This document shows, piece by piece, positions 10,096-21,452 of a stretch of 64,000 nucleotides of DNA (within the stretch, counting starts at the first letter, position 1; the number at the start of each line of letters is the position of its first letter). Source of the stretch: Canna indica (taxonomy: Eukaryota; Streptophyta; Magnoliopsida; Zingiberales; Cannaceae); NCBI GenBank assembly GCA_034359265.1, contig CP136891.1:79104501-79168500 (forward strand), in the 5' to 3' direction. Below the pieces are notes generated by a model. It was not told where the DNA came from and did not search any database. It worked only from the letters and a program-made list of their open reading frames with translations. Made by a program: the position numbers and the translations under genes.

Positions 10096-13000
10096 ATGTC
10101 GGCTGATCGAAGTTGGATGTACCGACGTCTTGATCGTGGAGCTTTAACGAATGAGTTTCGATTAGGCGTAACGTACTTCCTAAATTTCGCCTATTCGAAT
10201 CGGAATTTCGTTAGCATGGGTGATCAAATCCGATGTCCGTGCCGCATTTGTTCAAATGGACAATTTTTGGATCGGGAGACTGTCACTCTGCATCTATATA
10301 GCAAAGGATTTGCACCAAGATATTTTCTATGGACTTGTCACGGGGAGTCACGCGAAGTCGGGACGTCGAGCAATCCTGTCGTTCAGACATATGGTGAATC
10401 TTCCTCTGCTGGTGCTTCTTCATCCAGTCAATGTAATCCCTATAGAACTATGATACTTGATAGTCTTGGGGGTCAATTCCGCCTGAATGATAATGTTGAT
10501 CGGCCAGATCTTCAGACATCAGTCCCACCAGATACTACAGCGGTTGATATCACAGAAGTAGGGGCTGCGGTAGAGATTGAATTACCGAATAAAGAAGCTG
10601 CAGAATTTTACGAGATGTTGAAAGCTGCCGATGAACCTTTGTATGAGAATTGTCCTAAATACACTAGGTTTTCAGCAATGACACAGCTCTTAAACATCAA
10701 GGCCGATTGTAATATCAGCGGAGTTACATATGATCGGATTGCTGGATTGATTAATGGAATGCTGCCTACTGATAACAAGTTTGAGCCTACTTTTTATAAG
10801 ACTAAAAAGCTGATGAGAAAATTGGGGCTTGGGTACGAAAAAATACACGCGTGCCAAAATAACTGCATTTTATATTATAAAGAAAATGTGCAGTTGGATA
10901 AATGCCCTGTATGTCAACACCCTCGTTACAAGGAGAAGAAATCGGTTCGATAGAAAAATATCCCGTTTAATGTGCTTCGGTATTTTCCACTAACACCGAG
11001 GCTTCAAAGATTATTCATGTCGGAAAAGACAGCCCCCTACATGAGTTGGCATGCAAGAAGTCGTGATGATACAGTAATGACTCATCCATCTGACAGTGAA
11101 GCATGGAAACATTTGGATACATGTTATCCTTCATTTGCTATGGATACTAGAAATATCAGATTGGGATTGTGCACAGATGGTTTTAATCCGTTTGGACATT
11201 CTACAACTCCTTATTCAGTTTGGCCAGTGTTGCTGACAGTTTATAATTTGCCACCGTCAATGTGCATGAAAGATGAATTTATTTATCTTTCGATGATTAT
11301 TCCGGGTCCTAAGGGTCCGCGAAAAGAAATTGACATATTTCTCAGACCCTTGATAGATGAATTGAAAATATTGTGGACTGAGGGAGCTGTCACTTATGAT
11401 TGTCATCGGAAGCAAAACTTCAATTTAAAGGCCGCGGTCTTGTGGACAATCAATGATTTCCCCGCGTACGGCATGTTGTCGGGTTGGAGCACTCACGGCC
11501 GACTCTCTTGCCCGTATTGTATGGAACACTCTAAATCAATCAGTCTTCAGAACGGACGAAAAATCTCATTCTTTGATTGTTATCGTCGATTCCTACCGGT
11601 TCATTACCAGTATCGAAGGAATCGTAATAAATTTACTAAGGGCAGAGTCGAAAGAGACAGGCCACCACCGATGTTGTCTGGTGAACAAATGTTAGCACGT
11701 GTTTCAGCACTTCCAGATATAGTATTTGGTCGCAATGAAAGAGTGTCAGGTTTTGGCCAAACACACAACTGGGTGAAAAAAGTATCTTTTGGGAATTGCC
11801 CTATTGGAGTTCATTATTGATTCGACATAATTTAGATGTCATGCACATTGAAAAAAATGTGTTTGATAATATTTTCAACACTGTGATGGATATTTCTGGA
11901 AAAACTAAAGATAATGTCAAAGCCCGACATGATCTGAAAATACTTTGTAAAAGACCAGAGTTGGAGTTACAAGAGGTCAACGGACGATATCTGAAACCGA
12001 AGGCCCCTATATGTGTTAAATAAACAACAGATCAAAGATGTTTGTCAATGGGTAAAAGAACTCAGATTACCCGATGGATATGCTTCAAACTTATCTCGAT
12101 GTGTGAACGTCGATGATTGCAAAATATCAGGGATGAAGAGCCATGATTGTCATGTATTCATGCAGAGATTACTTCCGATCGCATTTCGAGATCTTCTACC
12201 TGATAATATTTGGGGTCCGTTGACTGAATTAAGTATGTTTTTTAGAAGCATCTGTGCAAATGTCCTTCGAGTCGAAGATATGTCAACACTTGAAAATAAT
12301 ATTGTTGAAATCATATGCGAGCTGGAGCAGTTTTTCCCTCCTGCATTTTTTGACTCGATGGAGCATCTACCGATACACTTGGCATGCGAGGCACGAGTTG
12401 GTGGCCCCGTTCAATATCGTTGGATGTACTTATTTGAAAGATACATGAATCGTCTGAAGAAAAAAGTAAAGAACACCGCAGCTGTTGAAGGATCAATATC
12501 TGAATCGTATATCATCCAAGAAATTTCAACATTCTGCTCATTTTACTTTGAATCGACAGTACAGACAAGATTTGATCGTCTTCCACGTAACGACGACGGG
12601 GGTGTTCGACATTCAGATGGACATTTAAATATATTTTGTCACTCTGGTCGTGCTTTTGGTTCTCGTCCATCTCGACACTTAAGCGATGAAGAGTATCATT
12701 TGGCACACTTGTATGTATTACTCAATTGTCCAGAGATTGAACAATTCATTGAAATATTTGACATTGAGATGGTGCAAAAATACTCTATTCACAACGATCA
12801 AGAATTGGAGAGATTACGGAATCGTGATTTCCCTACTTGGATTCAGACTTACAGCAAAGATCACAGAGCTGAAATAGATGAAAAAATATTTGAGTTTGTT
12901 AGTGGACCGTCGCGACTTGTGTCGTGCTATAGCGGATATTTTGTTAACGGGTATAAATTTCACACGGTTGAATATTCATTTGCAAAGAAGACGATGAATG

Positions 13001-13575
13001 CTGGGGTCTGCGTGAAAGGGACAACCTATGTTGAATGTGATATAGATTTTTATGGACTGGTGGAAGAAGTGATAGAGTTGCACTAGTTCGGCTTGAAATC
13101 ACTGATCCTATTTAGATGTCATTGGTTCGATACAACAGAAAGGGGCATGAAAGTTCATCCAAAATACAAACTTGTTGAGGTTAATTACAAATCGAAATTG
13201 GCAGCAAATGAGCCTTTTATATTGGCATCACAAGCCGAATAAGTATATTACGCGAAGTATCCGGCTCGAAATAAAGATAGAGCAGATTGGCGTGTAGTCT
13301 GTAAGACAAAAGGTAGAGGAAAAATTGATCCGATAGTAGGAGAAAATGATCCTCCTGGTTTCTATCAAGAAGATGATCTTCCTGCTGTGGATCGTATTAT
13401 TCCAATACTCGAGGATGCAGACACAACGTCAATTCAATTAGAAGTTGAATATGCTGATGATGACGATCATGAAATTGAGGAAGCTGGAGATGAAGAAGAT
13501 GAAGAAGAGGAAGAAGAGGAAGAAGAGGAAGAAGAAGAAGAATTCGAAGACTATTATTCAGATGATGAAGAATAA
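10096..13575 (+). pseudogene. TNP2-type CACTA transposase, decayed copy
   Basis: This is the En/Spm-type transposase gene of CACTA-1. Its order matches CACTA-3: a Transposase-associated domain (WMYRRLDRG, CPCRICSNG), the TNP2 core, DUF4218-like (SHDCHVFMQRLLP), DUF4216-like (YSGYFVNGYKFHTVEYS) and a poly-Glu tail. I place the start at ATG 10096, since the open frame upstream of it has no ATG. Damage seen by comparison with CACTA-3: amber at 10951-10953, loss of one A in the A-run near 11776-11781, one extra C near 12004-12007, amber at 13084-13086 and ochre at 13240-13242. Unlike CACTA-3, it keeps Asp in LCTDGFNPFG (codon 11176-11178) and the normal NDFPAYGMLSGW. It cannot make a full transposase. 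Confidence 0.92.
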
Positions 13576-13650
13576 TTGTAAAGTATATATTTTATTAAAT
13601 ATATCTCTACTATTTATACAATAATCTGATTATATGTCTGTTCGACAGAT

Positions 13651-15186
13651 ATGTCTGGTCGTGGTTATCGACGCAGGAGAGTTTCGGAGTCTCCGATCGG
13701 TGAGACTCCAGCACTTACTCATGCTGCTGATCCTCCTGTTGCTGATCCTCATGAGGATGATACTGCCGAGGCTAGTACATCCAGACGTAGGCGGCCACGC
13801 GGGCCGAACAGGTGGTAGCCTCCACCAGCCACAGAGTCACGTAGATTGATTAGCGTGATTGGGGAGCGGTAATATATCATGAATTATGAATCATTAAAAA
13901 TTCATTATATCATAATATAATATTAAAATTTATTTTTGTTGTGCAGGTTCGAGCAAGAAGAAGTGCCGAGGAGCATTTTTTCTACTATTCGACGATACAT
14001 GCACGGGGCATGGCCTACGTGGTCTCACGTGCCTAGCGAGCACGTCGACATGTTATGGCGCGAGTTTGAGGCACGTATTATTATTATTTTTTACATGCAT
14101 GATGATATATTAATATTGGTACTGATATTATTATTTTGCAGGCTCGCTATACATGGGCCGAGGACCAGAGGCCCTTCATTTACGCTGCCTGGGAGGCTAT
14201 TTCCCGGGCAAGGTACAACGGGCAGCTGGGGCAGGCTCGGTCCCAAGCGATGGCCCGAGCTGGGACCACTAACATCGCGGAGACTCGGGGATACGGCCCC
14301 GGTTGGATTACTCCGGATATATGGGACCAGCTCGTGGGGATATGGTCGACGGATCGATGGCAGGAGGTTTCTCGGAATGCGGCTAGAAATCGCATGTCGG
14401 GAGGAGCAGCGCGTCACACCGGCGGCTCTGTTGCATTTGCAGTGCACGCAAACCGTATGGTAAGTATATCTTTTAATTATATATTTTATTTGTTATTATG
14501 TGTACTAATTAATGTATTTGTTTAGTAAATGTAGACGACGGTGTCGGATGACGGGACTGTCCAGCGACCCTCCCCGATGGCGGTGTTCGAGCGGACTCAC
14601 CGTCGAGCACATGGGACGGGGGAGTACATCGACAACCGCGCTGCATACATTGTGGTAATTATATATTTGTTTAAATTATTCATTATATATTTATAATTTA
14701 AGTTTTATGATAAATATTAAACAAAAAATCAAACTCGAGTAGGAGACGTACAGCCAGAGGGTGGTGCAGCGCGGGGGTACCCCCGAGGACTTTGACGCAG
14801 CATCGTGGGTCGAGGCCGCAGGTGGCTGGGATCATGGCCGCGTATATGGCTTCGCAGATAGTGGTCATGCGCGAGCCGTACTAGGGCCACTTGGGGCACC
14901 GACCCCTCCGGTCGTTGGTGAGCGGCCATCCACCTCCAGATCCAGTTATGATCATAGTAATAGGATAAGGACACTAGAGGAGACGGTCGCGCGTCAGACT
15001 GAGTTGATGGAGCGCCAGAGTCAGACGATGGCGAATATAGAAGCTATGCTACGCAACTTGTCAGGTCATCCCGAACCAGTCATCTCTTCGGCATCATCTA
15101 ATCCATCGTCCTCGAGTCAGTCCACGCCGGTGTACACTCAAGCGCTCCAGACCCCGCCATATAATCCAGACCATCCTCCATCTTGA
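13651..15186 (+). pseudogene. Transposase_24-type (Ptta/En/Spm) gene of CACTA-1, one stop
   Basis: Five exons can be placed by splice sites and by comparison with the other copies: 13651-13868, 13947-14070, 14142-14459, 14535-14654 and 14743-15186, all joining in frame to about 407 codons. Exon 1 is basic and disordered (MSGRGYRRRR). Exon 3 carries RYTWAEDQRPFIYAAWEAI and WSTDRWQEVSRNAARNR. Exon 4 carries VFERTHRRAHGTGEYIDNRA, the signature of plant transposase family PF03004. Exon 5 ends in a Gln/Glu-rich coiled-coil-like stretch (IRTLEETVARQTELMERQSQTM). Intron 2 has a GC donor (GAG|GCACGT). Codon 56 is TAG (13816-13818) where CACTA-3 has CAG, so this copy is truncated. Products of this position in the superfamily bind the subterminal repeats, which I infer here. 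Confidence 0.82.
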
Positions 15187-15489
15187 TCGTGAGATTTTTT
15201 GTTTGGATATTGAACTTGTTTAACTTATTTTGTTTGGATATTGATACTTCAATTTTGCATTTGAATTGTTTTTATACTATCGTGGATAATTATCAATATA
15301 AGTATAATTGTTTTGATGTATATATGTTGGTGTGTTTGTGATGTGTGAATGAATGTGTATGAGGTGTTTGTGATGTGTGAATGAATGTGTGTATGAGGGT
15401 ATGGGTGTGTGAGTTATGTATCAGATAAATGTATCAATGTATCAATGGAAATTTGAAAATTTCAAATTTTCTGATTGCAGGTATTCGTC

Positions 15490-15855
15490 ATCAGCAACGG
15501 CTTTCCCACGGGCGTCCGTGGGAAAGCCGTTGCTAAAAGTGTATCGAAAGCCGTTGCTGATGACCTACAGCAACGGCGTTTTACTAACGGCGTTGCTACG
15601 GACTCAGCGGCCGTTGCTATTAATGTTATCAGCAACGGCTCCGGGTTTGTGGCAAAACCGTTGCTGATAATAGTTTTAGCGACGGCCCGAGCGGTCGTTG
15701 CTGATAATGTTTTGAGCGACGGCCCGAGCGGCCGTTGCTGATCCGTTGCTAAGTCATCAGCAACGCGACTTTCTGTCACGGCTCTATTGCAACGGCTCAG
15801 CCGTTGCTGATGCTCTTCAGCAACGGCTCAGCAACGACATCAGCCGTTGCTGATG
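15490..15855. repeat. 3' subterminal repeats of CACTA-1
   Basis: Dense direct and inverted GCCGTTGCTG / CAGCAACGGC copies occur, with variants such as GCGACGGCC. They end just inside the 3' TIR. Confidence 0.85.
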
Positions 15856-15876
15856 ACCATTTTTCTAGTAGTGGAA

Positions 15877-16200
15877 GAGCGAGGTCGCCGCCGCCCCCTA
15901 CAGCGTTGCCACAACCCTGTACATGTGCTACAACGCCTCGCCGGCGGCCTTTGCTTCATCAGCGGTGAGCTCGCCAGGTTCATCAAGGACGCCACGCTCA
16001 ATCTGAAGCTGATCGTGCCGAAAGCTTGTCTCAAGTCCCTGTTCAGCAAATCATCATGACTATCCAGCGAGAAATCTGCAGCCGCCTCGAAAGTGAAGAT
16101 GACATCACACGACTTCCGAACCGAAGGGATGAAGACGACGAAAGGGGAGAAAGCAAATCACATGAGGTTTTTTTCGAGCGCAAGCAACTGGCAATTAAAC
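15877..16200 (+). pseudogene. Unidentified captured gene fragment, right of CACTA-1
   Basis: This continues the GC-rich sequence interrupted at 8719. One frame reads EVAAAPYSVATTLYMCYNASPAAFASSA, another GELARFIKDATLNLKLIVPKA. I do not recognise the family. The joined left and right pieces suggest one gene fragment that was carried by the MULE before CACTA-1 inserted. Confidence 0.4.
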
Positions 16201-16204
16201 CCAA

Positions 16205-16510
16205 CTTTGATCCGTTCTTATTGCTCGCGCTGCAGCTAACGCTGGAGGAAGACGAGCAGGCGTGCATATTCGCTCACCTGCTGGCGAACGGCTTTGTCCT
16301 CCCCAAGACCCTCAAGTCTGCCATCGAGCTCGGTCTCCTCAAGATCATCGCCCGCACTGTCGTCGGCGCTTAACTCACCGCCGTCGAAGTCGATCGTCGA
16401 CCATATGCATGCCAAGAACCCGCAAGTCGCCACTGCGATGGTCGATCGCTTCCTTCGCCGCAAGGTATCACTTGAAGGACGCGGTGATGGGTGGTGGAAT
16501 TTCAATCTCT
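16205..16510 (+). pseudogene. Captured caffeic acid O-methyltransferase (COMT-like) fragments
   Basis: The reading LTLEEDEQACIFAHLLANGFVLPKTLKSAIELGLLKIIAR matches the N-terminal dimerisation domain of plant COMT-type O-methyltransferases (family pattern ...[24 protein letters not shown]). After a TAA at 16371-16373 and a frameshift, VDHMHAKNPQVATAMVDRFLRR matches the next family block (LPTKNPQAAAMVDRILR). Then RYHLKDAVMGGGI matches a block found much later in the enzyme (WYHLKDAVLDGGI), so the piece between them is deleted. The sequence is therefore a rearranged, non-functional copy of a lignin/phenylpropanoid gene carried in the MULE. Family sequences are recalled, not searched. Confidence 0.75.
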
Positions 16511-17304
16511 CAGCAAAAGATTAATTTTGAGCAGCGGCGGAGCTGCGGGCAAAATATTAATTTCTAATCTCTTAGCAGCCACACGAACTTCCTCGACAAG
16601 CGGCAGTCGAGTGGCTACGGCCTACGGGAGACCCCCAAGAAAATTCGACGGCTGTTTGATTCCACCGTCGGCATCGACGATGGTGGAGGTGCCATCTTGA
16701 GTGACTGTTTCTCCAGAGGAGAGTCCATCTTTTGCTTCTCATAACTGAGATGCATATTGATAGATGAACTGCAAAGTATCACGGAATTTGTATACTTGAA
16801 ATCCTCATGCGTTGGAGATTTCAAGAACAGAGTTCAAGAATAGCTTCTCATTCTTGAACAGAGTTCATATATTGACCAATGGGAAGCTATTCTCGCCAGA
16901 GAAGCCTGTAGTGGCTATCAAGATGGTCGATGTCGCCTCCCCCCACAGCCATGGATTGCACGAGCAAGCTAAGCTCTGGATACGGGGTGGATGGTTTGCA
17001 GGAGGTAGCGGTGCAAGTGACAGTGGCGGTGGAAGAAAAAGAAATGAGGAAGAAGAATATAAGAGAAAGAAAAATATGTGGGACCATATATATTCCTTTT
17101 TAATAACAGATCCACGACTAGGTAGGCCATGTATGAAGCCGACGGGCCACGCAAGCGCCGTTTTCCTCCACGTCAGCTAAGTTGAGACGGCGCGTGACGA
17201 TTTGATAGTTGACATAAATGGAAGTAAAAGTTATGCATTTACAGGCAAAATTTAAAAATGCGGGTAAAATATAAAATTTCTGCAAACCTTGTGATTTTTT
17301 AGTC

Positions 17305-17305
<1 letters not shown>

Positions 17306-17365
<60 letters not shown>
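17306..17365. repeat. (TA)n microsatellite at the MULE right edge
   Basis: About 30 TA dinucleotides follow the right TIR of the Pack-MULE-like element and obscure its target-site duplication. Confidence 0.9.
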
Positions 17366-17369
<4 letters not shown>

Positions 17370-17685
17370 AAAAAGTTACGGATATTGGGTATATTTTGTT
17401 ATTAATAGTTTTTCTACTATGTTTAATTTTTAATTTCATTAATTTTTATTTTGTTCACTATTGAAATTATGGTTATCGTGTAAGTGTACACATGTATACG
17501 TTTAGACATATTTACTTAAATGGATTAAGTGTCGTGTCGTGTCAATCCGAAAATAAAAGGATCGAATTCGGATTTGTATATTCGGACAAATTTAATAAAC
17601 GGGTAGGATTCGAATTTAGCTTTTTACAATACGAGACACAACATGTTTAAACACGATACGATACGATACGAATTGTCATCCCTAT

Positions 17686-20600
17686 CTTCCATTTAAGATA
17701 AGATAGAAAATGACTTGCATTGACTAAATGTATATATATATATGTGTAAAATGAAAATGAAAATTTCTTTTGAATTAATCGAATTCAAAATTAAATTGCT
17801 GGAGTTAGAAAAAATACAAGTTAAGTTTTGGTGTCTAGGTTTTATTTATTTTACATATATTTGATCTCAACAATTAATTATATAATATAAGTGAATCCAC
17901 TGTAGCAGTTGATGGTAATATCTCTACATTGCTCTCTCCTCCAAGTAATGAGTAGAAAGTGACTCACCCAATTCGAGATGTATTTTTTATATAAAAAACA
18001 ATTTAATTAAATAAATGAAAATATTTGTGGCAGACTATCTTTGGAGATAAAAGTAAAAGTGGTGGTTGTTAATTGTTATTGAAGAAAATGATGTGAGACT
18101 GACTGAGTGACTGGACGTACTTAGAATATCATTATTATATAAAATGTTGGGTTTGAATTTTGGAGAACATGGTTGGATCCAGAAAATAATTATTATGAAG
18201 CTCGGCTCCCTAACAAATTTTATAGAGTCGGGCTCCAAAAATAAAATATAAATCTCAAAGCAACTTAAATTTTCTATGGAGTCTGGCTCTAACAGGTTGC
18301 ATTCTTGAATCCACTTGAATGGTGATATGTCTCACATTACTTCAGCGCATATAGTTTTTTATTCGAGTAAATGTGAGGCATGGCCACACAGATGCATTAA
18401 ATTGAAAAACGTATATAGTTAATATACCTAATAATATTAATTATGTGGGAAAGACAGTTTCGCACTTGCTCATCAATTATTCAATGCCCACTGCAAAAGT
18501 TGGCTTGAGAGTAGGAACTGCTTTAATCAATTAATGTTAGCGATGAACGGGCGGAATATCTTATATTTTTTATAATATTTAAATTATAATTTTTATAGAA
18601 TCAATTTTTAAATTTTAAAATCGGATCCTAATATATGAAACCAAATTCTATCCGGAATCACATGTTCTGATTCTGATTCCAAATACCATGTTGAAAATTT
18701 CAAGGTACATATTTCAAATATCTTATTGAAACCCGTACATTTACCAATTGTACATGTTCCAACAAGATATCATGTTGGAATTAATTCTGGAACATATAAA
18801 TGAACATATTTCATCAGTATATCATATTGGAACATGTAAATGAATAGATTTTAATATAGTATTCTGATATTCTGTTGGAATCTATACCTGAAATTTGTAA
18901 ATAAACAGGTTCCAATAAAATACTTTGTTGGAATTTATATCTGGAACTTGTAAATGAATAAGCTCCAGGGTATAAGTTTTGAGTTCCTATTATGAATATT
19001 CGATGCGTTAGATTTGAAATCAAAATCGATTTTAATCGATTCTTTATTTTTTATTTCGAATTCTACTTAAATTTAATTAGATTTTATCCCCATCCCAACA
19101 CACGCACCCCCCCCATCAATATATATTAATATTAATGTTGACTGTCAACTGCCAACGCTACGTTGTTTGCTCAAACTCTTTTTGCAGATGCATCTGCACA
19201 ACACGGGTTACTGGAATTGATTTATTATTGCTTCATTGTATACTGTCGTCCCTGCTTAAACAGGAACCCTAGCTAGTTATTTTTCATTGGCAGAATTTCT
19301 ACTATAAAGTCTAAATATTTTAATGAAAACCATTTGATATTTAATTTCTCCAATTTGGTGTATATATCCTGGAGGCCTCGAGTTTAAAAAGTTTGAGTTT
19401 TTTGCTTCCTAATTAGTACTTTATTTGAATTTTTGGGAATGTGACCCTCGCATTAAGATCGTTTACGGAATAAAACTGGGCACAATATATTAATTAAGTG
19501 CAGCAAATTTGATACGGTACCCTAGTTAACATAGATTTTAACGTAGTATTTTGATACTCATTTTATCACCGATCAAAAATTAAAATATATATAAAAAATT
19601 TAATTTATGAAATATTTTTAATGATAAAATATATATTATATTATATTATATTATATTATATCATAATATATAATATATATTGTATATTATATTATATTAT
19701 ATTATATTACATTATAATATATAATATATTATATATTATATATATTGCATTATATTATATTATATTATATAATTATAATATAATATTAGTGTATATTATA
19801 TTATACAGATTAGTCAATACATACTAATACTATATAAGTTAGTATATGTGTGCATAAAATATTATATAATAATAGTACAATACAGACTAGTACTATATAG
19901 GTTAGTCAATATAAACTAGTATTATACAAGCTAGTACTATACGATGTACCAAGCGGTGAACTCTTTTGATTTGAGATTTTTAGAGGTCTATGAAGGTACT
20001 TGGAGATGATGTTTTTCAACCTATTTGAAATATTTTGTTTTAAAAAAAAAATTAAGTGAGAAGGAATTTGAAAGATTTTGAAAGGGCATGCTATGCTATG
20101 ATCTATTACCAAAATCTTTAATAATTTTGAGAGATTTATGAAAAAGTTAGTAATATTTTTAATTATAAAAATAATAAATTTAATTAAAAATATAAAAATA
20201 CCCTAAAATCGAATAAAAGACATACTCAACTCCGTCGCTAGCAACTTTATTCTTGATTGTGGTATACAAATACTTTAAATTGGTTATTATTATATCATGA
20301 ATATCTTATTATCTTAGACTCTTTTGCTTATTGTTCTTTTGGGGGGTAAAATAGTTCTTTTGCTTCATATGCTATATCTTATACTTATTATCTTATGAGA
20401 GGATTGCATCTTTATTTAAATGATCATAAAGGCACAATGATCCAATTATAAATATTAATTTAATTTTTTTAAATTACAAAAATCTTTAAAATTCCTTCAA
20501 ACTCTTTGTGAGATCTAACCAATATAATTTTTAAAACTCTTTCAGAAACCTCCAAGTACATATATATATATATACATACCTTTATAACACCTCTCCAACC

Positions 20601-20735
20601 CTCTCAACCCCTCCCGTCCAAAATGTTCCAAACCCTTTTACTCAAATTTATCAAAAATATAAAATGTCACCGGTAGATAACACACATTACGAGATACATA
20701 TAGTGATAGGTAGTGGAGAAAAAAATACAATGGCT
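17686..20735. other. AT-rich intergenic DNA
   Basis: No gene is supported. It holds a degenerate tandem repeat (about 18768-18970, unit about 54 bp with GTTGGAATTTATATCTGGAA), a TATAT-rich palindromic low-complexity run (about 19620-19805) and short repeats of CTAGTACTATA (about 19860-19945). Confidence 0.5.
18768..18970. repeat. Degenerate tandem repeat, unit about 54 bp
   Basis: Three to four diverged units share (A/G)TTGGAAT...TCTGGAAC(A/T)TGTAAATGAA. Two adjacent units near 18880 and 18930 are the clearest. Confidence 0.5.
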
Positions 20736-20758
20736 AGACACTACTAGAAAAATGGTCA

Positions 20759-21133
20759 TCAGCAACGGCTGATGCCGTTGCTGAGCTGTTGCTGAAGTGC
20801 ATCAGCAACGGCTGAGCCGTTGCAATAGCGCCGTGAGAGAAAGTCGCGTTGCTGATGACTTAGCAACGGTTCAGCAACGGCCGCTCGGGCCGTCGCTCAA
20901 AACATTATCAGCAACGGCCGTTGGGCCGTCGCTAAAAATATTATCAGCAACGGTTTTGCCACAGACCCAGAGCCGTTGCTGATACCATTAATAGCAACGG
21001 CCGCTGAGTCCGTAGCAACACCGTTAGTAAAACTCCGTCGCTAAGCCGTTGCTGTAGGTCATCAGCAACGACTTTCGATACACTTTTAGCAACGGCTTTC
21101 CCACGGACGCCCGTGGGAAAGCCGTTGCTGATG
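20759..21133. repeat. 3' subterminal repeats of CACTA-2
   Basis: Alternating CAGCAACGGC and GCCGTTGCTG copies occur. This end lies beside the 3' end of gene 2, since the element is inverted. Confidence 0.85.
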
Positions 21134-21452
21134 ACCTCTACCTGCAACCAGAAAATTTGAAAATTTCAAATTTCCATTGATACATTGATACATTTATCTG
21201 ATACATAACTCACACACTCATACCCTCATACACACATTCATTCACACATCACAAACATCTCATACACATTCATTCACACATCACAAACACACCAAGATAT
21301 ACATCAAAACAATTATATTTATATTCATAATTATCCACGATAGTATAAACACAATTCAAATGTAAAATTGAAGTATCAACATCTCAATAACATAGTCAAT
21401 ATAAATTAAACAAGTTCAATATCTGAGTAACAAAGTCAATATAAACAAAATC

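Larger units (their letters stand above)
8720..15873 (+). mobile_element. CACTA (En/Spm) transposon copy 1 (CACTA-1), 7154 bp
   Basis: The element starts CACTACTAGAAAC and ends TTTTTCTAGTAGTG, giving CACTA-type TIRs. It is flanked by a perfect 3-bp target duplication GAA (8717-8719 and 15874-15876), as expected for this superfamily. It carries both family genes in the plus orientation: a broken TNP2 transposase (10096-13575) and a five-exon Transposase_24 gene with one stop (13651-15186). It is very similar along its length to CACTA-3 (7171 bp), so the family moved recently. It landed inside the filler of a Pack-MULE-like element. Confidence 0.95.
8030..17310. mobile_element. Pack-MULE-like element with long TIRs, itself split by CACTA-1
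   Basis: The left TIR (about 8031-8218) and right TIR (about 17124-17310) are inverted copies of about 190 bp. Both carry TAGACTAAAAAATCACAAGG near the outer edge, CTGTAAATGCA in the middle and AACTTAGCTGACGTGGAG further in. Long TIRs around GC-rich, gene-like filler are the hallmark of Mutator-like elements that carry host gene pieces (Pack-MULEs). Without the nested 7154-bp CACTA the element would be about 2.1 kb. The filler includes O-methyltransferase fragments and other unidentified GC-rich pieces. The flanks are (TA)n, so the 9-bp target duplication cannot be read. Confidence 0.75.
7791..17685. mobile_element. hAT-like MITE copy A, split by a Pack-MULE-like element
   Basis: The left part (7791 to about 8028) and right part (about 17370-17685) together match the interrupted element at 25311-27497. 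Shared landmarks are a run with GATTAAATAATCGTGTTAAT on the left and GTGTCGTGTCAATCCG on the right. In the better copy B the ends read AGGGCTGATAATTTC and, inverted, AGGGTTGGCAATCTG, which resembles hAT-type MITE termini. The two halves are separated by the element at 8030-17310, inserted in a TA-rich spot. No protein is encoded. Confidence 0.6.

Noticed and set aside
19621..19827. Tyr/Ile-rich frame
   Set aside because: Pure TATAT low-complexity DNA.
20000..20570. Possible foldback element (GTACTTGGAG near 19998, CTCCAAGTAC near 20549)
   Set aside because: The inverted match is short and no target duplication could be recognised.
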